The translations under genes and the position numbers were made by a program. This document shows positions 35,294-43,062 of a DNA stretch of 64,000 bases, in pieces. Origin of the DNA: an uncultured Ruminococcus sp. (GTDB taxonomy: Bacteria; Bacillota_A; Clostridia; Oscillospirales; Ruminococcaceae); contig ONBA01000008.1 of assembly GCA_900315975.1 (NCBI GenBank), positions 1-64,000 of the forward strand. Reading direction: 5' to 3'. The notes beneath the pieces were generated by a model that was given only the letters and a program-made list of their open reading frames with translations, was not told the origin of the DNA and searched no databases. The first letter of the stretch is position 1. Each line of letters begins with the position of its first letter.

Positions 35294-36211
35294 TTACTCA
35301 AAATGAGTAGATATGCTTTTTCCTGAAATTGCAGGTGCGTAGTCCCAGTTGGTGAGGTGTCCGGAATCACAGAAATAACTGAAATCATGGCAGGGGATAC
35401 ACTCGTCGCATACATCGACTATTACCAGCTTCACTTTCATTTTTTCAGGTATTATCGCCTTTATGTAAACACTTACACTCTCGCCTGCGTGCACGTCGGA
35501 ACGAAGTTCGGCTAGTCCTGCAAGATTAGGCGAAAGCTCAACGAATACTCCGTACTCTTCTACAGAACGTACTATTCCGGATACTGTTTCTCCTGCTTCA
35601 AAACAGGCTGTGTTTTCTTCCCATGTTCCAAGCAGTTCCTTATGCGTGAGACATATCCTGCCGTTTTCATTTGTGCGGACGACAGCTTTTATGAACTGTC
35701 CTGTGTGAAAACGGTCGGAAGGATGCGATATCCGTGAAACTGAGATGGCATCAATCGGTATCAGTGAGGGAACTCCACAGCCGATATCGACAAAGCAGCC
35801 GAATTGTTCGAGGTGTGTTACCTTTGCTTCGATAACGTCTCCGCTTTTAAGCTTGTTCATGCGGCTGCTGATGAAATCTTCCTGCGCTGCCGCTCTTGAG
35901 AGTATTGCAGCTGTTTTTCCGTTTTCTTTGTGTACTTCAGTTACCTTAAAGCACACTACCTTGTTGACGCGCGATATCATTGCGATATCGCGCGTTTTGC
36001 CTTCCTTTACTCCGACTGCACCCTCTTCACGAGGTATTATTCCTTCGCCGCATGGCAGGTCTACTATCAGGTCGTGTGAACTGTTGCAGAGTGCGGCACG
36101 TGCTTCAAGTATCAGTCCCTTTTTCATAGCTTCGGATAGTCCTTCAGCTGTTGAGATATACCTTTGATTTTCAGCCGTCCTGTAAAGACAGCCTTCCGGT
36201 CTGTAATCCAT
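35294..36211 (-). CDS. S1 RNA-binding domain protein (three S1-like repeats)
   Basis: 305 residues. S1-type OB folds are seen at about 30-105 (divergent), 117-190 (SGDVIEAKVTHLEQFGCFVD) and 205-270 (GETVSGIVRSVEEYGVFVEL). The C-terminal 35 residues carry a CDECIPCHDF cysteine pair. It resembles short RpsA-like proteins of Bacillota that bind mRNA. CGGAGGT lies upstream of ATG at 36209-36211. Specific targets are unknown. Confidence 0.8.
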   Translation of the reverse strand: MDYRPEGCLYRTAENQRYISTAEGLSEAMKKGLILEARAALCNSSHDLIVDLPCGEGIIPREEGAVGVKEGKTRDIAMISRVNKVVCFKVTEVHKENGKTAAILSRAAAQEDFISSRMNKLKSGDVIEAKVTHLEQFGCFVDIGCGVPSLIPIDAISVSRISHPSDRFHTGQFIKAVVRTNENGRICLTHKELLGTWEENTACFEAGETVSGIVRSVEEYGVFVELSPNLAGLAELRSDVHAGESVSVYIKAIIPEKMKVKLVIVDVCDECIPCHDFSYFCDSGHLTNWDYAPAISGKSISTHFE

Positions 36212-36241
36212 GTTTTTACCTCCGTGTCAATTATTGACAAC

Positions 36242-36274
36242 ACAGCACAAAGTTCACTTTCGTTTTTGTGCTGT
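36242..36274. terminator. Hairpin between two minus-strand genes
   Basis: ACAGCACAAA/TTTGTGCTGT 10-bp perfect stem, 13-nt loop. It lies between the 95-aa gene and the S1 gene and lacks a long T-run, so termination is plausible but may be partial. Confidence 0.4.
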
Positions 36275-36322
36275 ATTGACTGTTTTTTCTTGTGAGATAA
36301 TCATATTCACGGAGCCTGCAAT

Positions 36323-36610
36323 TTATGCCATGTTCAGTCCGCCCATTGTTGCTATAAGCGAGTATATCTCATCACTGCGGCTTCCGTCACATACGATATA
36401 CAGGGAAGTACGTGTATCTTTCCGGACGTTTTCCTTCGCTTCCTCTGCGACACTGTCTACTGCTTGCAGAGGCTTGTCCGTTACAGCTGAAACTGCCGGT
36501 TTTTGTACTATGTTTGCCGAGTAGATACCGTGTACATCTGTCATTATCCTCTCTACTGCACGGTCTGCCTGCTTTGAATTCTCAAATTCAGCAACTATTC
36601 TTGTTACCAT
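36323..36610 (-). CDS. Conserved-looking small protein of unknown function
   Basis: 95 residues with a strong AAAGGAG upstream of ATG at 36608-36610. Alternating pattern TRIVAEFENSKQADRAVERI ... RTSLYIVCDGSRSDEIYSLI suggests two beta-alpha-beta units of a ferredoxin-like fold, as in small stress or regulatory proteins. No signal peptide. I do not recognise a named family. Confidence 0.6.
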   Translation of the reverse strand: MVTRIVAEFENSKQADRAVERIMTDVHGIYSANIVQKPAVSAVTDKPLQAVDSVAEEAKENVRKDTRTSLYIVCDGSRSDEIYSLIATMGGLNMA

Positions 36611-36710
36611 AAGTTATCTCCTTTCAATGGCATATTTGTTTGTATTATATATTTTCAATGCTCATTTTTATTATTTTTCCACAAAAGTGAAAAAATATAC
36701 CTTCAAAATA

Positions 36711-36739
36711 TTGATTTAAGATGTATTTTGGGGTATAAT
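36711..36739 (+). promoter_or_regulatory. Sigma-A promoter of the DUF951-prfA operon
   Basis: TTGATT (36711-36716), 17 bases, TATAAT (36734-36739). Confidence 0.8.
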
Positions 36740-36785
36740 GTGAAATGTACGATTTTTTCCGGAAACAAAAAAGGGGGGAAGGTTT

Positions 36786-36974
36786 TTGGATATCAGACCA
36801 GACGATGTTCTTATTATGAAAAAGCCGCATCCGTGCGGTTCAAATGAGATGTTTGTGATACGTTCAGGTATGGATTTCAGACTCAGATGTGTCGGCTGCG
36901 GAAGAGAATTCATGATCCCCCGTAATAAAATTGAGAAAAATATTAAAAAAATAAGGCGGGAGACTGAGGGATAG
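36786..36974 (+). CDS. DUF951 family protein
   Basis: 62 residues, start TTG 36786 after GGGGGGAAGG. The [20 protein letters not shown] and [13 protein letters not shown] segments are the DUF951 signature, with three cysteines (C-G-S-N and C-x-x-C) suggesting a small zinc or nucleic-acid-binding fold. In Bacillota these genes sit in housekeeping neighbourhoods. Here it leads an operon with prfA, sua5, coaE and an aminopeptidase. Function unknown. Confidence 0.85.
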   Translation: MDIRPDDVLIMKKPHPCGSNEMFVIRSGMDFRLRCVGCGREFMIPRNKIEKNIKKIRRETEG

Positions 36975-37020
36975 ACTCAGGACATTATTTCATGTTATCA
37001 ATACTGGAAGGAATGATCTG

Positions 37021-38094
37021 ATGTTTGAAAAGCTTGCCCTTATGGAGCAGAAATATGAGGAGATCAGCAATAAGCTCGCTGACCCCGATACTGTAAGCGA
37101 TAATAAGCTGTATACTCAGCTTATGCGCGAATTCAAGAATATGACCCCTATCATAGAAAAGTACCGCGAGTATAAAAAGGCTGAGGCTTCGTTCGATGAA
37201 GCTAAGGAACTCCTCGATGCCGGCGGTCTTGATAAGGATTTCAAGGAAATGGCTCAGGCTGAACTTGAAGAGAATAAAGCACTTATGGAAGCCTTCACTC
37301 AGGAACTTAAAGTCCTGCTTCTCCCTAAAGACCCTAACGATGACAAAAACGTCATCATTGAGATAAGAGGCGGTGCCGGCGGTGAGGAGGCTTCTCTGTT
37401 TGCTAATTCACTCTACCGTATGTATACCATGTACGCTGAGTCAAAAGGCTGGAAGCAGGAGGTCCTTAACGCTAACCCCACTGAACTCGGCGGTTTTAAG
37501 GAAATAAGCTTCTCTATCGAGGGCGATGGTGCGTACTCACGTCTCAAATACGAGAGCGGCGTTCACCGCGTTCAGCGTGTTCCTGAAACTGAATCGCAGG
37601 GTCGTATCCATACTTCAACGGTCACTGTTGCTGTTCTCGTTGAAGCAGATGAGGTTGAACTCGAAATCAATCCCACTGACCTCAAAATCGACTATTTCCG
37701 TGCAAGCGGTGCCGGCGGTCAGCATATCAATAAAACTGAGTCTGCTGTACGTATAACTTATCTGCCGACTAATGTTGTCGTTGAGTGTCAGGACGAACGC
37801 AGTCAGCATAAGAACAAGGATAAGGCTATGAAAATACTCCGCAGCCGTATTTATGAGGCTATGCTGGAAGAACAGGCTGCTAAGGTCGCTTCTGAAAGAA
37901 AAATGCAGGTCGGTACGGGCGACCGCTCAGAACGTATTCGCACATATAATTTCCCGCAGGGAAGGCTCACCGATCACAGGATCGGTCTTACTATCTATCG
38001 CCTCGAGGACATGATGAACGGTAACCTCGATGAAGTATTCGATGCCCTCGCTACGGCAGATCAGGCTGCAAAGCTGGCAAGTCAGGAAGATTAA
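37021..38094 (+). CDS. prfA: Peptide chain release factor 1
   Basis: 357 residues, standard length. The catalytic GGQ is at 232-234 ([13 protein letters not shown]), and the anticodon-like PET of RF1 is present in [13 protein letters not shown], with Ser/Arg-rich [10 protein letters not shown] following. It releases peptides at UAA/UAG. UGA would be handled by RF2, which is not in the window. GGAAGGAA precedes ATG 37021. Confidence 0.97.
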   Translation: MFEKLALMEQKYEEISNKLADPDTVSDNKLYTQLMREFKNMTPIIEKYREYKKAEASFDEAKELLDAGGLDKDFKEMAQAELEENKALMEAFTQELKVLLLPKDPNDDKNVIIEIRGGAGGEEASLFANSLYRMYTMYAESKGWKQEVLNANPTELGGFKEISFSIEGDGAYSRLKYESGVHRVQRVPETESQGRIHTSTVTVAVLVEADEVELEINPTDLKIDYFRASGAGGQHINKTESAVRITYLPTNVVVECQDERSQHKNKDKAMKILRSRIYEAMLEEQAAKVASERKMQVGTGDRSERIRTYNFPQGRLTDHRIGLTIYRLEDMMNGNLDEVFDALATADQAAKLASQED

Positions 38095-38100
38095 GCGGTT

Positions 38101-39114
38101 ATGGAAACTCTATTGCTCGGATGCAGCGATGAGGATATTGCTCTCGCTGCTGATATGATCAAAAACGGTCAGGTGGTCGGTATCCCCACTGAGACTGTAT
38201 ACGGACTCGGCGCTGACGCTTCTAATGAGGCGGCTGTCAGGAACGTCTTTGCTGCAAAGGGACGCCCCGCAGATAACCCATTGATAGTTCATCTTGCCGA
38301 TTTTTCACAGGCTGTCGATTTCACATCGTCGATACCTCAGCTCGCTTTTAAACTCGCAGAGCGGTTCTGCCCGGGGCCGCTTACTATGGTACTCCCTAAG
38401 AATGAGCGTATACCTATGGTGACTTCCGGCGGACTCGATACCGTTGGTATTCGTGTGCCGTCACATCCGGCTATGCACCGTATAATTGAATTGTCAGGCT
38501 GCGCTATAGCTGCGCCTTCTGCTAATACGTCAGGTCTTCCAAGTCCGACTTCGGCTGAGCACGTTATGCGCGATATGAACGGCAAGATAGCCGCTGTTGT
38601 CGATGGCGGACAGTCTGAATTCGGCGTTGAATCAACTGTTATCGCCTTCGATAGCGATAATTCGGTAAGGATTCTACGCCCCGGCGCTGTTACCCGCGAA
38701 ATGCTCCTTGAGATTTGCGGCGAGGTCGTTATAGACCCTGCGATACTTCATGAAGTTGCAGAAGGTACAAAAGTCGCTTCTCCGGGTATGAAATACAAGC
38801 ATTATTCCCCGAAAGCTGATATTATAATGGTTGAGTCATCACTCGCTGATTTTATCACTCTTGTCGGCGATAACTACAATGACAATGTCTGGACGCTGAT
38901 CTTTGACGGCGACGAAAATGACTTCCCTTACAGATATATGACCTATGGGGCTGACAGCTCTCGTCAGGCTCACTGGCTCTTTCAGCGCCTGAGAGAACTC
39001 GATGACCTTGGTGCTGAAAAGGTCTATGTCCGCGCTCCCTCTACCGAAGGGGTCGGACTTGCAGTATATAACCGTCTCATCAGGGCGGCTGGATTCGAGG
39101 TGATAAGGATATGA
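38101..39114 (+). CDS. sua5: Threonylcarbamoyl-AMP synthase (long Sua5 form)
   Basis: 337 residues: an N-terminal YrdC domain (about 8-200, IPTETVYGLGADA, KGRPADNPL, SANTSG) and a C-terminal Sua5 domain (about 225-337), so this is the long form rather than TsaC. It makes the intermediate for t6A37 in ANN-decoding tRNAs. It begins 6 bases after prfA and overlaps coaE by 4 bases, a common Bacillota order. Confidence 0.95.
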   Translation: METLLLGCSDEDIALAADMIKNGQVVGIPTETVYGLGADASNEAAVRNVFAAKGRPADNPLIVHLADFSQAVDFTSSIPQLAFKLAERFCPGPLTMVLPKNERIPMVTSGGLDTVGIRVPSHPAMHRIIELSGCAIAAPSANTSGLPSPTSAEHVMRDMNGKIAAVVDGGQSEFGVESTVIAFDSDNSVRILRPGAVTREMLLEICGEVVIDPAILHEVAEGTKVASPGMKYKHYSPKADIIMVESSLADFITLVGDNYNDNVWTLIFDGDENDFPYRYMTYGADSSRQAHWLFQRLRELDDLGAEKVYVRAPSTEGVGLAVYNRLIRAAGFEVIRI

Positions 39115-39761
39115 ACAGTCTTGAAGGCATTATGATCGTTGGTCTTACCGGTCAGACAGGTGCGGGCAAAAGCACTGTTTCCCGCGTTTTCAAGGATAAC
39201 GGGTTCGCTGTTATCAATGCGGATACAATTGCGAGAAATGTCGTCGAAAAGGGCAGTAAGTGCCTTGAAGAGATATCTGACTTCTTCGGATGCGATATCC
39301 TCAATCCTGACAAGTCTCTCAACAGAAAGGCTCTCGCTAAAATCGTTTTCACTGACAAGTGCAAGCTCGATTCTCTCAATACTATTATCTATCCTTATAT
39401 CACCGGAGAGATACTCCGTCAGATCAGAGACTTTTCTCAGAACGGCGAAAAACTCATTCTCCTCGATGCGCCTACTCTTTTCGAGAGCCGCGCTGACGAC
39501 TTCTGCGAGATCATTATTTCCGTTATCGCAGAGCCTGAAGTAAGAGAAAAACGTATCATCGAACGCGATGGTCTTACTCGTGAACAGGCTGCTGAACGTA
39601 TGAATTCTCAGCTCGATGAGGAGTTTTTCGTGTCTCATTCCGATTATATTATCGGCAACAACGATTCTATCGAGACCGTTAACGCTATTTCGCGCGAGGT
39701 CTCTGATAAGATAAAGGATATTTACTACGACCGTATCGCTGCGGCGTCAGTCGCTGAGTAA
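39111..39761 (+). CDS. coaE: Dephospho-CoA kinase
   Basis: 216 residues, ATGA overlap with sua5. P-loop GQTGAGKS (14-21), then NADTIARNVVEKG and a LID region (IERDGLTREQAAERMNSQ). It catalyses the last step of CoA synthesis. An internal Met at codon 8 (39132) is an alternative start, but AAGGAT before 39111 favours the longer form. Confidence 0.93.
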   Translation: MNSLEGIMIVGLTGQTGAGKSTVSRVFKDNGFAVINADTIARNVVEKGSKCLEEISDFFGCDILNPDKSLNRKALAKIVFTDKCKLDSLNTIIYPYITGEILRQIRDFSQNGEKLILLDAPTLFESRADDFCEIIISVIAEPEVREKRIIERDGLTREQAAERMNSQLDEEFFVSHSDYIIGNNDSIETVNAISREVSDKIKDIYYDRIAAASVAE

Positions 39762-39784
39762 ATACAGGAAGGAGCTTTTTTAAC

Positions 39785-41188
39785 ATGGGCGAAAAGAATA
39801 AAATATCAAAAGAACTTAAGGAAAAGCTTTTCCTCAAGCGCAAGAACGGCTTTACAAGGATAAGTAGTGAGGACGAAAAGGCTTCATTTGCTTTTGCTGA
39901 CGATTACAAGGCTTTCCTTGATACTGCTAAAACTGAGCGTGAGGCTGTGGAGGAGGCTCTCAGACTCCTTAAAGAAAACGGCTTCACTGAATACAAGAAG
40001 GGTATGAAACTCAAAGCCGGCGATAAAATTTACCGCAATAACCGCGGTAAGGCTATTCTCATGGCTGTTATTGGTACCGCTCCTATTGAAGAAGGTGTGA
40101 GACTCTGTGCGGCTCACATCGACTCCCCGAGACTTGACCTCAAGCAGAATCCTCTCTATGAGGACAATGAGCTCGCTCTCTTCAAGACCCACTACTATGG
40201 CGGTATTAAAAAATACCAGTGGACTACTATTCCTATGGCTCTCCACGGTGTTATCATAAAGGCTGACGGCTCTAAGGTGAGCGTTTCTATCGGTGAGGAC
40301 GAGAATGACCCTGTTTTCTGCGTTACTGACCTTCTCCCTCATCTTGCTACTGAGCAGATGACGCGTACTGCTACTAAACTTATAAAAGGCGAAGACCTCA
40401 ACCTCCTCATCGGCTCTATTCCATTCCGTGAGGACGAAACAAGTGAGGCTGTTAAGCTGAATATCCTCAATATCCTCTTCGAGAAGTACGGTATCACTGA
40501 GGCTGACTTCATCTCCTCTGAGCTTGAAGCTGTTCCAGCTTTCAAGGCAAGAGATATCGGCTTCGACAGAAGTCTCATCGGCGGATACGGTCACGACGAC
40601 CGCTGCTGCTCATATCCCGCTCTCAGAGCTACTCTCGACTGCAATGCTCCTGTTCATACTGCTGTTACTGTTCTCACTGATAAGGAAGAGACTGGCAGCG
40701 ACGGAAATACCGGTCTTTGCTCGTCTTACCTCGAATACTTCATTCACGATATCGCTGAGTCACTCGGTGCTAAGGGCAGAGATGTCCTTTCTGCTTCTGA
40801 GTGCCTTTCCGCTGACGTTAATGCTGCTTTCGACCCGACTTATCCTGAGGTCAATGAGCGCAATAACTGCGCATACGTCAACAAGGGTGTGTGCATAACA
40901 AAGTATACAGGCGCTCGCGGTAAGTCTGGTACTTCCGACGCTTCAGCTGAGTTCGCAGGTCGCATCAGACGTCTCATGGACAGCCGTGATGTCATCTGGC
41001 AGACAGGTGAACTCGGTAAAGTCGATGCCGGCGGCGGCGGAACTGTTGCTGCTTATATCGCTAACCTCGATGTTGATACTATCGACATGGGTGTTCCGGT
41101 ACTCTCTATGCACGCTCCGTTTGAGGTGATTTCTAAACTCGACCTCTTCATGGCTTACAAGGCTTTTGCTGCTTTTATTGCTGATTGA
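39785..41188 (+). CDS. M18 family aminopeptidase
   Basis: 467 residues, within the range of bacterial M18 enzymes. Zinc ligand motifs are CAAHIDSPRLDLK, DKEETGSDG and the C-terminal GVPVLSMHAPFEV. It removes N-terminal (often acidic or neutral) residues from peptides in the cytosol. GGAAGGAG precedes ATG 39785. It is the last gene of the DUF951-prfA-sua5-coaE run. Confidence 0.92.
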   Translation: MGEKNKISKELKEKLFLKRKNGFTRISSEDEKASFAFADDYKAFLDTAKTEREAVEEALRLLKENGFTEYKKGMKLKAGDKIYRNNRGKAILMAVIGTAPIEEGVRLCAAHIDSPRLDLKQNPLYEDNELALFKTHYYGGIKKYQWTTIPMALHGVIIKADGSKVSVSIGEDENDPVFCVTDLLPHLATEQMTRTATKLIKGEDLNLLIGSIPFREDETSEAVKLNILNILFEKYGITEADFISSELEAVPAFKARDIGFDRSLIGGYGHDDRCCSYPALRATLDCNAPVHTAVTVLTDKEETGSDGNTGLCSSYLEYFIHDIAESLGAKGRDVLSASECLSADVNAAFDPTYPEVNERNNCAYVNKGVCITKYTGARGKSGTSDASAEFAGRIRRLMDSRDVIWQTGELGKVDAGGGGTVAAYIANLDVDTIDMGVPVLSMHAPFEVISKLDLFMAYKAFAAFIAD

Positions 41189-41197
41189 TATTATTTG

Positions 41198-41230
41198 GGA
41201 CAGATCAGGTGTTAATACCCTATCTGTACC
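41198..41230 (+). terminator. Weak hairpin after the M18 gene
   Basis: ACAGAT-AGG/CCT-ATCTGT paired arms with an 8-nt loop, 10 bases after the stop. There is no T-run, so efficiency is doubtful. Confidence 0.35.
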
Positions 41231-41240
41231 ATGTTCTATC

Positions 41241-41269
41241 TTGACAAGCTTTTAAGTCTGGTATATAAT
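41241..41269 (+). promoter_or_regulatory. Consensus sigma-A promoter of the 293-aa lipoprotein gene
   Basis: TTGACA (41241-41246), 17 bases, TATAAT (41264-41269). The leader of about 100 nt has no obvious structure. Confidence 0.85.
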
Positions 41270-41373
41270 ATATGTGTCAGCAATAATCGTTTATTGCCCC
41301 CGAATTCTGTTCGGAGAGCGTATTTCGCGCAGACATTGGTATAGGTGACATTTTTTTGAAATGAGGTAATGAA

Positions 41374-42255
41374 ATGAAAAAAATAATAGCTGTTGCCGCT
41401 TTATTAGCTGTGGCTGCAATGTTTACAGGATGCGGAAAAGATGTATCAGAATCTTCCGATTTCAAGGCTCCGACAACTGCCGCTTCAACTTCTGAAACTG
41501 CTTCTGAATCAGCGTCAGATGCTTCATCTGTTCCGACTGAGACGACATCTGTTACAAGTGAAACTGCTTCTGCATCTGCTGACGCTCAGGAAACTGCTGA
41601 CATTAGTGACCTTGCTGGTTACTGGTATGTTGACGGTGATTATAACCTCGGTTGGATTCATGTCTCTGCTGACGGTAAATATGAGTGCTTTCAGCCTGAC
41701 GGCAACAGAACCGATACAGGTATGATAGAGTATGGTGCTGTTGATGAATCGGGCAATAAGGGGTATATATTCAATTCTGATTTGTCTGACTCTGTTATGA
41801 GCTTTACTCGCAGTGATGATTCAAACCTTAACCCTGTTACTGAGCATGAACAGCATTATGTTAGACTGTACGGTGAGGGTGGACTCGGCGACGACGGACG
41901 CGGTGATGATGAAGTTAATTCCGCAGATGCTTTTGTCGGTCGCTGGGGCAGTGAGAGAGCTTATATCACCATTGAGGACAAGGGTGAGGGAGTTTTCCGT
42001 GCGCTTGTTACATGGTCATCAAGTGCCGCTTCTCATGTTGAGTGGGACTATCCGCTCGTATTTGACGGTGAGAACCTCGTCTGCGACGGTAATGGTATTC
42101 AGACACTCGTTGAGTACTCTTCTCCTGATTCTGAGCCTGATAGAAAGGTTGTCCTTGAGAATTGCAGTGCGAAGTTTGAACTCCGTCCTGATGGACTGTT
42201 CTGGAATGACTTATCTGAACACTCTGCCGATGATAAAATCTTCATCAAGACATGA
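41374..42255 (+). CDS. Lipoprotein of unknown function
   Basis: 293 residues. Lipoprotein signal with lipobox MFTGC (Cys20), then a low-complexity Ser/Thr/Ala linker (about 24-75), then two beta-rich repeats that each begin GYWYVDGDYN / GRWGSERAYI and look like lipocalin-type or DUF-like small domains of extracellular lipoproteins. Anchored outside the membrane. No enzyme motif. Gene stands alone between its promoter and terminator. Confidence 0.75.
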   Translation: MKKIIAVAALLAVAAMFTGCGKDVSESSDFKAPTTAASTSETASESASDASSVPTETTSVTSETASASADAQETADISDLAGYWYVDGDYNLGWIHVSADGKYECFQPDGNRTDTGMIEYGAVDESGNKGYIFNSDLSDSVMSFTRSDDSNLNPVTEHEQHYVRLYGEGGLGDDGRGDDEVNSADAFVGRWGSERAYITIEDKGEGVFRALVTWSSSAASHVEWDYPLVFDGENLVCDGNGIQTLVEYSSPDSEPDRKVVLENCSAKFELRPDGLFWNDLSEHSADDKIFIKT

Positions 42256-42262
42256 TTGTGGC

Positions 42263-42454
42263 TTAAAAAAGTCCCTGAAACATCGTTTCAGGGACTTTTT
42301 TTCCAGTATTCGTATTCGAGAGACATCTGCCGGTATCGTCACTGTCAATGCCTTTTTTCAGTGTTCCATATGGGATATAGGTCCTTCCGCTTCCGCAGCT
42401 TGTCAGCGCTATTGCTGCTATCACTATCAGAATCGTAAATATTGACTTTTTCAT
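42263..42454 (-). CDS. Very small lipoprotein
   Basis: 63 residues: signal helix MKKSIFTILIVIAAIALTSC with lipobox LTSC (Cys20), followed by 43 polar residues. The start overlaps the stop of the 198-aa lipoprotein gene (TGATG), implying translational coupling. Its C-terminal residues (KVPETMFQGLF) are encoded by the shared terminator hairpin, so it may have been extended into the terminator after loss of an earlier stop. Function unknown. Confidence 0.5.
   Translation of the reverse strand: MKKSIFTILIVIAAIALTSCGSGRTYIPYGTLKKGIDSDDTGRCLSNTNTGKKVPETMFQGLF
42265..42302 (+). terminator. Strong terminator after the 293-aa lipoprotein
   Basis: AAAAAGTCCCTGAAA/TTTCAGGGACTTTTT, 15-bp stem with 5-nt loop. 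It is symmetrical and may also serve the converging 63-aa gene, whose last codons lie in it. Confidence 0.9.
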
Positions 42455-43050
42455 CAGTATTCTTCTATGAACCTGTCTTTGAACATTCGGTATGCACTCT
42501 TGTTTTCATCTTGTGGGTCGAGGTCTACATTTCGCGCACTTTCCTTCCACTCTGAATCGCTCGGAAGTACATCATATGCAAGATTATGCTGTTTCCACTC
42601 TCGTGCCATATCGTCGGCGGTACGGTAGTCTGTATAGTCGGCAGTGTGTATCGGGTGCTCGTCAGAAAGTGCCTGACATATCTTCTCGATGTCGCTGAAA
42701 TTACGTATCTGATAAGAGTCTATCACCTGCCACTTATCGGGTATATAGTTAGCGTGATAGACTGTGTCATTATACGTGAATGTGTACTCGTACCCGTCAC
42801 CGTCAACATCGCTTAATGCGATGTCGGCGGGCGAGTTAAGGAGAGCTGGATATCTTTCTTCGGTGGCTGTTTCAGTTGTTTCAGGCTCAGTTTCGGTTAC
42901 TGTGGTTTCAGTTACCGGTGCCGCAGACGTGGTCTCAGTTTCAGTAACTGGTTCAGGTACCGAGCTTTCAACCGGTACAGCCGGTATCTCTGTACAGCCT
43001 GTTGCTAATGCAAGTGCGGCTGAGAGAAGTATCATTCTTTTATATTTCAT
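42454..43050 (-). CDS. Lipoprotein with Thr/Glu-rich linker
   Basis: 198 residues. Lipobox ALATGC (Cys19), then a Glu/Thr/Val linker (about 25-68, VTETETTSAAPVTETTV) and a globular C-terminal domain (about 75-198) with DVDGDGYEYTFTYNDTVYHA and YRTADDMAREWKQHN, of no family I recognise. Starts 12 bases after the ABC permease stop, so it may belong to the YtrA/ABC operon. Confidence 0.65.
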   Translation of the reverse strand: MKYKRMILLSAALALATGCTEIPAVPVESSVPEPVTETETTSAAPVTETTVTETEPETTETATEERYPALLNSPADIALSDVDGDGYEYTFTYNDTVYHANYIPDKWQVIDSYQIRNFSDIEKICQALSDEHPIHTADYTDYRTADDMAREWKQHNLAYDVLPSDSEWKESARNVDLDPQDENKSAYRMFKDRFIEEY

Positions 43051-43062
43051 TTCCTTTGTTCA

